Positions 1 to 7,790 of a stretch of 64,000 nucleotides of DNA are shown here, in pieces. Position 1 is the stretch's first letter; every line of letters begins with the position of its first letter. Made by a program: the position numbers and the translations under genes. The notes beneath the pieces were generated by a model. It was not told the origin of the DNA. It searched no databases and saw only the letters and a list, made by a program, of their open reading frames with translations. This DNA is from Stenotrophomonas aracearum (GTDB lineage: Bacteria; Pseudomonadota; Gammaproteobacteria; Xanthomonadales; Xanthomonadaceae), in contig NZ_CP115543.1 of assembly GCF_031834615.1 (NCBI RefSeq), positions 3,545,001 through 3,609,000 of the forward strand, written 5' to 3'.

Positions 1-1047
1 CAGCCCGTCGGCCACGCGCTGCGCCGGTGCATCTACGTGCGTTGCATGGAACAGCGCGCCGCGACCGCCCAGCAGTCCGCGGTGCATCGTCCCTCCCCAC
101 AGGCCACCACGACTGTCCACGACCAGGTCGTTGAGCCGGCAGCCCGCGCCGACCTCGATCTCCGGGCCGGCCTGGATGCTGCCGTCCAGCGACAGCCGCA
201 GGAAATGCGTTTCGCCGTTGCCGACCAGCGCGGCGCCATCGCGACCCAGCGACCACACCGGCTCACCCAGGGGTACGCGCGTGCACTGCGTGTCGTCCCA
301 GCGCAGAAGGCACGGCGCGGTGGGGTCGACCCAGTACAGGGCACCGTCGGCGGCAACCACGGGCGACTCACCGACCATGGTCTGCGCAGCGTGTGCCAGC
401 GTGGCCACCGGTGCCGGTGGGGCCTGCAGCGCCTGCATCCACGCACGGGCGCGGCGGCCCACTTCGTCGGCCCCGCGACCGGGCCGGTACAGATCGGTAC
501 CGACGCCGAACGCCTGCACGCCGGCCTCGCGATACGCCCCGATGTCCGTCGGTCCTACGCCACCCACCGCGATCAACGTGGTGTCTTTCGGCAGCACCGC
601 CGACAACGCCGACAGCCGTGGCCGCGCGCCATGCGCCGGGAAAGCCTTGAGGTGTCGTGCCCCGGCGGCGAGCGCCGCAAAGGCTTCCGTAGCGGTGGCG
701 AAGCCAGGCAGCGGCACCATGCCGTGCGACCGCGCGGCGGCGATCACGGCCGGATCGCTGTTGGGTGCCACGCAGAACGCGCAGCCGGTGGCGGCCAACT
801 GCTCGACCGCTGCAACGGTCACCACCGTACCCGCACCAATGAGCATGCGCCCCTGGAAGTGCGCGGCCAGCGCCGCGATGGTGGTGAACGGGTCAGGCGA
901 GTTGAGCGGCACTTCGGCCAGCCGCACGCCTGCGTCGTACAGCGCCTCCACCACGTCTACCGATTCGGCGCCGGTCAAGCCGCGCAGGATCGCGATCAGG
1001 CCGGTTTCATCCAGTGCGCGGTCGAATGCCATGGCATGCGTGCTCAT
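1..1047 (-). CDS. dgoA: KDPGal aldolase fused to SMP-30/gluconolactonase domain (3' end cut by window)
   Basis: I translated the minus frame from the ATG at 1047 and it is open for all 349 codons to the window edge. Residues 1-207 are a class I 2-dehydro-3-deoxy-6-phosphogalactonate aldolase of the KDPG/KDPGal family: IAILRG near 18-23, the AEVPLN strand with Glu45, GAGTV at 71-75, and the Schiff-base lysine Lys134 in HLKAFPA. The family normally ends near 205 residues. Here a linker leads without a stop into an SMP-30/gluconolactonase/LRE beta-propeller: GESP (226-229, metal-binding Glu227), LYWVD (237-241), and RLND...GGLWGGTM (304-321). The aldolase would split 2-keto-3-deoxy-6-phosphogalactonate into pyruvate and glyceraldehyde-3-phosphate; the propeller would hydrolyse an aldonolactone. 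Its ATG overlaps the dgoK stop (ATGA), so translation is probably coupled. Domain assignments are firm; the exact sugar is inferred from neighbours. Confidence 0.85.
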   Translation of the reverse strand, partial: MSTHAMAFDRALDETGLIAILRGLTGAESVDVVEALYDAGVRLAEVPLNSPDPFTTIAALAAHFQGRMLIGAGTVVTVAAVEQLAATGCAFCVAPNSDPAVIAAARSHGMVPLPGFATATEAFAALAAGARHLKAFPAHGARPRLSALSAVLPKDTTLIAVGGVGPTDIGAYREAGVQAFGVGTDLYRPGRGADEVGRRARAWMQALQAPPAPVATLAHAAQTMVGESPVVAADGALYWVDPTAPCLLRWDDTQCTRVPLGEPVWSLGRDGAALVGNGETHFLRLSLDGSIQAGPEIEVGAGCRLNDLVVDSRGGLWGGTMHRGLLGGRGALFHATHVDAPAQRVADGL

Positions 1048-1964
1048 GCCAGCGCTCCTGCCGCGCGGTGCAACGCGAGGAACCCGCGCGTGGACGCCTG
1101 CTGCGAGGCGATGGCCACGCCGGAGCTCCCCAGCTCCTGCAGCGCGCGCGCATACAGCGCACACACCGGCGCAGCCCCTACCAGCGGAATGGCGTCCAAT
1201 GTCCCTCCCCAGTACCGCTGCACATCGGCCAGCTCGGCGCCGATCAGCAGCCCGCGCAGGTACGCCGCTCCATCCGTGCGCGGCAGGTCGCCGCGGATCA
1301 CCCGCGCACGCGCACCGAACAGCAGCGTGCCCAGGCCGGTCCCGTGCTGCGCCGCCTGTACGCCGGCCACGAATGCCGCGCCATCGTGCGCCGGACCGTC
1401 CACCACTGAAGCCAGCAGGCCAACCGCAGTGAGACGGTCGAAGATCTCCCCTGACATCGCGGTCATGAATTCAACCACCACACCCTGCTCCAGGCGCACC
1501 CATTTGCTGTGCGTGCCCGGCAGCGCGACCAACCCGGTGGCCGGGATCGCGCCGCTGGCCACCATGCCCAGCAACTCGGTTTCCTCGCCCCGCATGATGT
1601 CCGGCGCGCCGTCGCTGCGTCGGCAGGCCAGCCCCGGCACGATCGCCACGGGATGCGCGCCGATGCGGACCTCGTGCAGCTGGCCGGCGATCGCGTCCGG
1701 CGAGGCCGGGCAGTCCACGTAGCCGGCGTCGCTCCAGCCGATGTTGGACCCGATCATGCCGCTGGCATAGATGCGCGTGGCCTGTGGCCACGTGGCCACC
1801 ACCTCTTCCAGCAGCGCCTGCATCTGCGCGCGCTCCAACCCGGCGATGCCGCGCGGCTGTTCGAGGGTGCCGGTGACCGCGCCATCGGCGCCGATCCGAT
1901 AGGCACGGAAATTGGTGCTGCCCCAGTTGATGCCGATGATGTAGCTGTCGTGCGCTGCGCTCAT
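1044..1964 (-). CDS. dgoK: 2-dehydro-3-deoxygalactonokinase
   Basis: A 306-residue protein of the DgoK family, which phosphorylates 2-keto-3-deoxygalactonate with ATP to give the substrate of the aldolase encoded next. The N-terminus has the phosphate-binding stretch GINWGSTNFRAY (residues 11-22), typical of this branch of the sugar-kinase/actin-like ATPase fold. The interior carries LPGTHSKWV and the FMTAMSGEIFD segment, which I associate with DgoK rather than FGGY kinases. The start ATG overlaps the stop of the upstream SDR gene (ATGA at 1961-1964) and its own stop overlaps the aldolase start in the same way, so the three genes form one translationally coupled unit. Length is normal for the family. 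No anomalies seen. Confidence 0.9.
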   Translation of the reverse strand: MSAAHDSYIIGINWGSTNFRAYRIGADGAVTGTLEQPRGIAGLERAQMQALLEEVVATWPQATRIYASGMIGSNIGWSDAGYVDCPASPDAIAGQLHEVRIGAHPVAIVPGLACRRSDGAPDIMRGEETELLGMVASGAIPATGLVALPGTHSKWVRLEQGVVVEFMTAMSGEIFDRLTAVGLLASVVDGPAHDGAAFVAGVQAAQHGTGLGTLLFGARARVIRGDLPRTDGAAYLRGLLIGAELADVQRYWGGTLDAIPLVGAAPVCALYARALQELGSSGVAIASQQASTRGFLALHRAAGALA

Positions 1965-2698
1965 CGCCGGGTCACTCCTGCACCGCCGTCCAGCGCGAAC
2001 ACCGACCCGGTGATCCAGCCGCTGCGCGACGAGGCCAGGAACAGCGCCAGCTCGGCCGCGTCCTGCGGCGTGCCGAGCCGGCCCAGCGGATGCCGCTGTT
2101 CATTGCTGCGGCGCGCGGCTGCCGGGTCGGCGGCACGCGCGAACGACGCCTGCAGCATCGGCGTGTCGACCGAGGCCGGCGCGATGGTGTTGACCCGGAT
2201 GTTGTCGGGAGCCAGCTCCAGCGCAGCGGTCCGGGCCATTTCCTCCAGCGCCGCCTTCGAAGCTGCATAGGCGGCCAGTCCGGGCGTGGCGAAGCGCGCG
2301 TTGATCGACGACACCAGCACGATGCTGCCGCCACGCCCGCGCATGTCCGGCACCACCTCGCGGATCACCCGCAGCGCGCCCAGCACGTTCACCGAATACA
2401 CGTCCAGCCACTGCGCATCATCGCTGTCGAGCGTGCTGCCCGGCGGGCAGATCCCGGCGCAATGCACCAGCGCGTCGAACGGTCCCATCGCGCCGCGCAG
2501 GTCGTCGATGGCAGCGGTGACCGCTGCCGCCGAACGCAGGTCGGCCACCGCGCTGGCGTCGGCGCCCGGTGCTTCGCCGAGATCCAGCGCGGCCACCCTG
2601 GCGCCGTCGGCGCGCAGCCGTGCCACCACCGCCGCGCCGATCCCACTGGCCGCGCCGGTGACCAGCACCGCGCGCCCCTGCATTCCCGCCTCGCTCAT
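1961..2698 (-). CDS. SDR-family dehydrogenase, probable aldose 1-dehydrogenase
   Basis: A classical short-chain dehydrogenase of 245 residues. It has the nucleotide-binding TGAASGIG motif at 14-21, HCAG at 79-82, the catalytic Ser131, Tyr144 and Lys148 (YAASK), and a C-terminal GSVFALDGG strand. The cofactor acidic residue in LDLGE suggests NAD(H). Placed between a TonB receptor and dgoK/dgoA in an operon that also encodes a lactonase domain, the simplest role is oxidation of galactose (or a related aldose such as fucose or arabinose) to its lactone, the first step of an oxidative sugar pathway. This substrate is inference only; SDRs cannot be assigned from motifs. A second in-frame ATG at residue 6 is a possible alternative start. 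Confidence 0.8.
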   Translation of the reverse strand: MSEAGMQGRAVLVTGAASGIGAAVVARLRADGARVAALDLGEAPGADASAVADLRSAAAVTAAIDDLRGAMGPFDALVHCAGICPPGSTLDSDDAQWLDVYSVNVLGALRVIREVVPDMRGRGGSIVLVSSINARFATPGLAAYAASKAALEEMARTAALELAPDNIRVNTIAPASVDTPMLQASFARAADPAAARRSNEQRHPLGRLGTPQDAAELALFLASSRSGWITGSVFALDGGAGVTRR

Positions 2699-2729
2699 GC
2701 CCTGCCCTTCCTTTCCAGAGAACCCATGC

Positions 2730-5405
2730 TCAGAACCGGTAGGTCAGGCTGGCCTTGTAGGACCGGCCGAACACCACGTTGGTACGCAGGCCTTCGGGAT
2801 ACCCGTCGAAGGTGCGCTGTTCGCTGTCGAGCAGGTTGTTGCCTTCCAGCTTCAGCGACAGGCGCTCGCTGAAATCGTAGCTCATCGACGCAGACAGGTC
2901 CTTGTAGGTGTCGTTGTAGATGCCGGTGGACGCGGCCGACAGCCCGACCAGGTACTCATCGCGCCAGTTGTAGGCCAGGCGGATGCCGAACGGGCCGTTC
3001 TCGTAGTAGCCGATCAGGTTGGCATTGTTCTTCGACAGGCCCGGGAAGGTCATCGCGTTGCCGTTGATGTCGGTGATCGGGGTCTCCGAGTCGATCCAGG
3101 TGTAGGTCGCGACCACGCCGAAGCCGTCGAACATGCCGCTGAAGGGCACCTGCGCCAGCAGCTCCGCGCCCTTCACCTTGGCCTGGTCGCCATTGATCTT
3201 GCGCAGCACCAGGTAGTTGACGTTGCTGTAGGTCTCCGCGCTCTGCCGCTGCACGATGAAGGTGGAGATGTCCTTGTAGAACAGGCCGGCCGAAAGCAGC
3301 CCCTGGCCACCGTAGTACCACTCCAGCGACAGGTCGTACTGGGTCGCCTTGAACGGGTCCAGGTCGGGCGCGCCGCCGCTGCCGGTACCCGGCGAGGTCT
3401 GCACGCCGTTGGCGTCGAACACCGCGTTGTTGTTGAGGGTCACGCCGTTGTTGAGGTCTTCGGTGTTCGGGAAGGCCACCACCTTGGCGGCGCCGCCACG
3501 CAGCACCAGGCTGTCGCTGATCTGCAGCTTGGCCACGGCCGAGGGCAGCACTTCACGATCGTCCCGGTCGAAACTGGAGGGGGTCAGCACGCCGGTGCCG
3601 CTGATCAGGTTGCCGCGCGAGGTCATGTCGCGCCCGACGAAGCGCACGCCGACGTTGCCGCCCAGCGCCATGCCCGAGACTTCGGTATCCCAGTTGAGCT
3701 TGGCGTAGGCCTCGAGGAAATCCTCGTCGACGCTGAAGGTGGCCGAGTACGCCAGGGCGGTGCTGCCCGGGTCCAGGCACTGCGCGTTCTGCGAGATCTG
3801 CGGCAGCGTGGTGAAGCTATCGCAGCCGCCGAAGGTGCTGCGGAACGCGCCCAGGTAGTCGCGCGGCAGTCCGTTAAATTCGCCCGGCAGGAAGTCGTTG
3901 TTGCTGTAGACGCGGATATACGGGCCCATCTGCGAGACCGGGATGCCACCGGCCGGACGGATGTCGGCGCGACGTGGGTCCTGCAGGCTTTCCAGGCGGC
4001 TGAAGCGGGCGCCGAAGTCCAGCGAGCGCAGCGCGCCGTCGCCGAAGGCCAGGCTCCAGTCGGTGCGCAGCGCGCGCGAGTCGGTCTGGGCGCGCCAGTC
4101 GTTGTCGAACATGATCGTCATGCGCCACTGCGAAGGATCGACCACGTTGACCCCGCTGACGTTGAAGCTGCCGAAGCTGCCGCTGCGCAGGTCGAAGTCG
4201 GTGACCGAGGTCAGCGCTGCCATCGGCGCCAGGCGCATGTAGCGCTGGTTGTAGCTGGCGGTGGATCGGCCCCAGTCGAGCTCGGCCGAGCCGTCCAGGC
4301 GATCGCCGACCCGGAAGCTGGCGCGCAGTGCGCTGGACAGCACGTCCGAGTCGATGTCGGCCACTTCGGTGTTGAGCAGCACGGTGCCGGTGGAACGCCC
4401 GGCCAGCAGGATGTCGTGGTCGGAGTAGACCGCGTTGGTCAGGCCCGCAGACGGATTGAACGCGATCCAGTAACGGTCGCGCTCGGCCTCCTGCCGCGAG
4501 TAGAACGTATCCCAGGACAGCTCCACGCCGTCGGCCGGGCGCCACTGCAGCACTGCGCTGACACCCACCTTGGTGCGGTCGTCGTCGATGTTCTGCGCGC
4601 GCATGTCGGTACTGCCGAAACGCTGGGTGGTGCGGTCGACCGGGTCGGTGAAGCGCGCATAGCCGGAGAACGTGTCCAGGCCCTGCTGCACCACGTTGCG
4701 GCGGCCGTAGGTAGCCGACAGCAGCGCGCCGAAGGTGCGGTCCTCGTTGCGCCGCGAGAGCAGGCCGAAGGCGTTGTGGCCCCAGGAATCGGCCATCTCG
4801 TCGTAGGTGCCGGCCAGGCTCACGACGTTCTGCTCGCTGTCGCCGGACAGCGGCTGCCGGGTGTGGATGTCGACGATGCCGCCCAGGCCGCCGGACAGCT
4901 GGTCGGCGCCGGCCAGCTTGGTCACTTCCAGCCGCGAGATCAGCTCGGAAGGCACCAGCGACAGCAGGCCGTAAGTGGAGGTGGCCAGCTGGTCCAGGCC
5001 GTTGCCGCCACGCCCGGTGGCGTCGACGATCTGGCGGCCGTTGTACAGCAGCACGTTTTCGCGCAGGCCGCGTACCAGGATGTCGCTGCCCTCGCCCATC
5101 CCGCGCTCGAGCTGCACGCCGGCCACGCGGGCCAGCGACTCGGCCACGTTGGTGTCCGGCAGCTTGCCGATGTCATCGGCGACGATCGCGTCGACGATCT
5201 GCGCCGAGTCGCGTTTGAGGTCGCGCGAGGCTTCCAGGCTGCCGCGGATGCCTACGACGCTGACCGCGTCGAGGGTCTGCGCCTGCTGCTCCCCGGCAGC
5301 GGTGGTGGCGGGCGGCGACGCCGGGTCCTGTGCGGCGGCCAGCATCGGCGCGAGCAGGCAGGTGCCCAGAGCGGTGAACAGGGTGGAACGTCGAAAACGA
5401 AGCAT
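2730..5405 (-). CDS. TonB-dependent receptor (sugar/sugar-acid island)
   Basis: An outer-membrane receptor of 891 residues. I chose the ATG at 5405 because it is preceded by GAGAGGG and followed by a clean signal peptide (basic MLRFRRS, hydrophobic core, cleavage after LAAA); the frame is open upstream but that extension is not signal-like. After the signal come a TonB-box-like segment LDAVSVVGIRGS, then a plug with the SLARVAGVQLERG and ILVRGL motifs, LLYNGRQI, and PSELISRLEVTK, then a barrel of about 22 strands ending in the aromatic terminus SLTYRF. It resembles the carbohydrate-specific receptors abundant in Xanthomonadaceae. It is the first gene of the operon that continues with the SDR (31 bp gap), dgoK and dgoA, and probably imports the sugar or oligosaccharide they degrade. 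Ligand unknown. Confidence 0.88.
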   Translation of the reverse strand: MLRFRRSTLFTALGTCLLAPMLAAAQDPASPPATTAAGEQQAQTLDAVSVVGIRGSLEASRDLKRDSAQIVDAIVADDIGKLPDTNVAESLARVAGVQLERGMGEGSDILVRGLRENVLLYNGRQIVDATGRGGNGLDQLATSTYGLLSLVPSELISRLEVTKLAGADQLSGGLGGIVDIHTRQPLSGDSEQNVVSLAGTYDEMADSWGHNAFGLLSRRNEDRTFGALLSATYGRRNVVQQGLDTFSGYARFTDPVDRTTQRFGSTDMRAQNIDDDRTKVGVSAVLQWRPADGVELSWDTFYSRQEAERDRYWIAFNPSAGLTNAVYSDHDILLAGRSTGTVLLNTEVADIDSDVLSSALRASFRVGDRLDGSAELDWGRSTASYNQRYMRLAPMAALTSVTDFDLRSGSFGSFNVSGVNVVDPSQWRMTIMFDNDWRAQTDSRALRTDWSLAFGDGALRSLDFGARFSRLESLQDPRRADIRPAGGIPVSQMGPYIRVYSNNDFLPGEFNGLPRDYLGAFRSTFGGCDSFTTLPQISQNAQCLDPGSTALAYSATFSVDEDFLEAYAKLNWDTEVSGMALGGNVGVRFVGRDMTSRGNLISGTGVLTPSSFDRDDREVLPSAVAKLQISDSLVLRGGAAKVVAFPNTEDLNNGVTLNNNAVFDANGVQTSPGTGSGGAPDLDPFKATQYDLSLEWYYGGQGLLSAGLFYKDISTFIVQRQSAETYSNVNYLVLRKINGDQAKVKGAELLAQVPFSGMFDGFGVVATYTWIDSETPITDINGNAMTFPGLSKNNANLIGYYENGPFGIRLAYNWRDEYLVGLSAASTGIYNDTYKDLSASMSYDFSERLSLKLEGNNLLDSEQRTFDGYPEGLRTNVVFGRSYKASLTYRF

Positions 5406-5508
5406 GGATCGGCCCTCTCCCAAGGTAGGGATCCAGCACCAGGTCCCCGACCTGTCTGCTGGATCCAGCTTTTTCGTCGTTACTGCTGCGCTGCGGCTTG
5501 GCAGCGTG

Positions 5509-5523
5509 TAGCTAATATAGCAA
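5509..5523. promoter_or_regulatory. Candidate IclR operator in the receptor/lyase divergent region
   Basis: The 15-bp sequence TAGCTA-ATA-TAGCAA matches 11 of 12 arm positions of the perfect palindrome found upstream of the MFS gene (9174-9188). It lies about 104 bp upstream of the receptor start. A single half-site TTGCTA follows at 5605-5610, close to the start of the divergent lyase gene at 5647. The rest of the 241-bp divergent region (5406-5646) holds no gene that I can support. The link to the IclR protein is inference from shared sequence and gene neighbourhood. Confidence 0.5.
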
Positions 5524-5646
5524 TATGATTTGGCCGCGCACGCTGCAATGCAGCGAAGAATCAATCACTCCTGTGGCGTCTGCGGCCACTTCCCTTTCAT
5601 AGTGTTGCTATCCATGGCACACGCAATCCAACAAGGACCCGGCGCA

Positions 5647-6579
5647 ATGGCCGTTCTGCAAGGTGTCTTCCCGATCCTTCCCACCATCTTCGACGCCCAG
5701 GGCGGCATCGATGAAGCCGGGACCGAAGCGGTGTTCGAGTACATCCTGGCCGCAGGTGCGGCCGGGGTGGTGTTCCCGGGACTGGCCAGCGAGTACGACA
5801 TGCTCGCGCTGGACGAGCGTCTGCACCTCACCGCCTGCATCGGGCGCTGGAACCGCGGCCGCGTGCCCTTCATCGTCGGCGCCAGCGCGCGCACCCTGGA
5901 AGACGCGGTGCAGCTGGCCCGCGCCGGTGGCGACGCCGGCGCCAGCGCCGCGATGGTGCTGACCCCGCACGCACTGGCCGGCGACGCCGAGGGCATGGCC
6001 GGGTTCTTCTCCCGGCTGGCCAGCGAATCGGGCGTGCCGGTGATGCTGCAGAACGCACCGGCGCCGATGGGGGTCGGGCTGGGCGTGGACGCGGTGGTCG
6101 CGTTGACCGCGCAGGTCCCCGCGATCGAATACGTGAAGGAAGAAACGATGCCGTCCGGGCATCGCATCACCGCGCTGTCCGAACGCGCTGGCAGCAGCGT
6201 GCGCGCGGTGTTCGGTGGCGCCGGTGCGCGTTATGTCCTGGACGAACTGGCGCGTGGTGCGGTCGGCACCATGCCCGCCTGCGAGATCACCGAAGTGCAC
6301 GTGGCGATGCTGGCGGCATGGGCAGCGGGCGACCATGCGCGCGCACGCACCCTGTTCGAACGCACCCTGCCGCTGCTGAGCATGCAGGCGGTGTTCCGCT
6401 GGCGCCTGACCAAGGCGATCCTGCTGCGCCGCGGCCTGATCGGCAGCGACCACGTGCGCGCACCGGGCCCGGCGCTGGACCGCTTCGATGCCCGCGAACT
6501 GGATATCCTGCTGGATCGCATCAGCGACCTGCTGCCGTTGGACGCCGTCCCCGGGCAGGTCCGGAGAACCCCCGCGTGA
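5647..6579 (+). CDS. Dihydrodipicolinate synthase-superfamily lyase/dehydratase
   Basis: A 310-residue class I (Schiff-base) TIM barrel of the DapA/N-acetylneuraminate lyase superfamily. I chose the ATG at 5647 because AAGGA lies at 5633-5637; an ATG at 5614 in frame is possible but lacks a site. GVFPILPTIFD opens strand 1, the substrate-carboxylate region is GLASEY, and Lys164 in EYVKEE is the expected Schiff-base lysine. The Tyr that normally precedes the Asn in the LYN.P motif is replaced by Gln (LQNAP, residues 134-138), and Glu166 sits two residues after the lysine. Loss of the Tyr argues against ordinary DHDPS or neuraminate lyase; 2-keto-3-deoxy-acid dehydratases of this superfamily are an alternative. 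It overlaps the next gene (GTGA), so both probably act on one sugar-acid route. Confidence 0.8.
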   Translation: MAVLQGVFPILPTIFDAQGGIDEAGTEAVFEYILAAGAAGVVFPGLASEYDMLALDERLHLTACIGRWNRGRVPFIVGASARTLEDAVQLARAGGDAGASAAMVLTPHALAGDAEGMAGFFSRLASESGVPVMLQNAPAPMGVGLGVDAVVALTAQVPAIEYVKEETMPSGHRITALSERAGSSVRAVFGGAGARYVLDELARGAVGTMPACEITEVHVAMLAAWAAGDHARARTLFERTLPLLSMQAVFRWRLTKAILLRRGLIGSDHVRAPGPALDRFDARELDILLDRISDLLPLDAVPGQVRRTPA

Positions 6580-7745
6580 GCCATGTCACCCAGGTTGAAA
6601 CCTTCATCCTTACCGTGCCGCGCAGCACGCCCTACCTGGGGCCACTGGGCGCCGGCGAACGGATCAACGCGCGCGGTTACCTGGTGCGCCGTGGCAACGG
6701 CACGCTCTACCCCACCGTGGACCGTTCGGTCCTGGTGCGCGTGACCACCGCCGACGGCGCGGTGGGCTGGGGCGAGACGTATGGCATCTGCGCACCGCGC
6801 GCGACCTGCGAAATCATCAACGACCTGCTCGCGCCCGAACTGGTGGGGCGCGAACCGGAAGACGTCGAACAGATCTGGGATAACCTGTATGGACTGATGC
6901 GGGTGCGAGGCTGCGGAAGTGGCTTCCATACCGATGCGCTGGCCGCGCTGGACATCGCGTTGTGGGACCTGCGCGCCCGCGCGGCCGGGAAGCCGCTGTG
7001 GGCGCTGCTGGGCGAGCGTCGGCGCGACACCATTCCCGGCTACGTGTCGGGTCTTCCTGCATCGACGGTGGAAGAGAAAGTGGCGATGGCGCGCACCTTC
7101 GTCGCGCAGGGCCATGACGCGTTCAAGGTACATGCTGTGGTCAGCCACGACGGCATCGTAGAGGAGATGCTGGCACTGCGTAGCGCGCTGGGCGATGACG
7201 TACAGCTGATGGTGGACCTGCACTGGAAGTTCGATCACGCGCACGCGCTGGCGTTGGCAACGCAGCTGCTGCCGGCACGATTGACCTTCATCGAAGCGCC
7301 GCTGAAGCCCGAAGACGTGGCGGGGTTGATCGCACTGGGCGGGGACAGCCCGATTCCGGTGGCGGCAGGTGAAGAGTGGGCGACCGACTACATCGCCCAG
7401 CTGCGCCTGGCCGGTGGGACCCTCGCCTACGTGCAGCCAGAGATGGGCCACACCGGCATCACCCAGTTCCTGCGCATCGCGCGCATGGCGGCCGAACACG
7501 GTGTGCCGGTGGCGCCGCACGCCACCATCGGCGGCGGCATTTTCATGGCCGCCAGCCTGCATGCATCGGCGGTGATCGACGACCTGTGGCGGCACGAGTG
7601 GCAGCACTCGATCTTCTCGCGTTCGGTGGAGATGCTCGACACCGACATGGCGTATGCACGCGAGGGGTATACGTTGCCGAGTGGGCACGGCCTGGGCGCG
7701 CAGCCCAACGCGACGTTCTGGGACCACGCCGAGTTCGTGGCCTGA
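6576..7745 (+). CDS. Enolase-superfamily acid-sugar dehydratase, galactonate-dehydratase-like
   Basis: A mandelate racemase/muconate lactonizing-type protein of 389 residues, starting at a GTG that overlaps the preceding stop (GTGA). The N-terminal capping domain (about 1-125) leads to the barrel. Metal ligands are Asp214 (VDLHW), Glu240 (FIEAP) and Glu266 (AAGEEW). Possible acid/base residues are His216, two after the first ligand, and His315 in VAPHATIG, the same pattern as in D-galactonate dehydratase; a Lys184-x-His186 pair ends strand 2. The predicted reaction is dehydration of an aldonate, plausibly galactonate, to its 2-keto-3-deoxy acid, which dgoK and dgoA on the other strand could then use. 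Other aldonates or uronate-derived acids cannot be excluded. Ends 45 bp from the convergent transporter gene. Confidence 0.82.
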   Translation: MSHVTQVETFILTVPRSTPYLGPLGAGERINARGYLVRRGNGTLYPTVDRSVLVRVTTADGAVGWGETYGICAPRATCEIINDLLAPELVGREPEDVEQIWDNLYGLMRVRGCGSGFHTDALAALDIALWDLRARAAGKPLWALLGERRRDTIPGYVSGLPASTVEEKVAMARTFVAQGHDAFKVHAVVSHDGIVEEMLALRSALGDDVQLMVDLHWKFDHAHALALATQLLPARLTFIEAPLKPEDVAGLIALGGDSPIPVAAGEEWATDYIAQLRLAGGTLAYVQPEMGHTGITQFLRIARMAAEHGVPVAPHATIGGGIFMAASLHASAVIDDLWRHEWQHSIFSRSVEMLDTDMAYAREGYTLPSGHGLGAQPNATFWDHAEFVA

Positions 7746-7754
7746 GCGTGCGAC

Positions 7755-7775
7755 GGGCCGGGCAATGCCCGGCCC
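7755..7775. terminator. Perfect hairpin between convergent genes
   Basis: GGGCCGGGCA and its exact complement flank one central base (10 paired positions). It lies between the stops of two convergent genes (7745 and 7791). There is no U-tract, so it may be a weak bidirectional terminator or a REP-like palindrome lacking the GTAG head. Confidence 0.45.
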
Positions 7776-7790
7776 AACATCCATCCCGAC

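Noticed and set aside
2286..5528. A 1080-codon plus-strand frame opposite the first receptor
   Set aside because: Same reason: antisense shadow, no motif.
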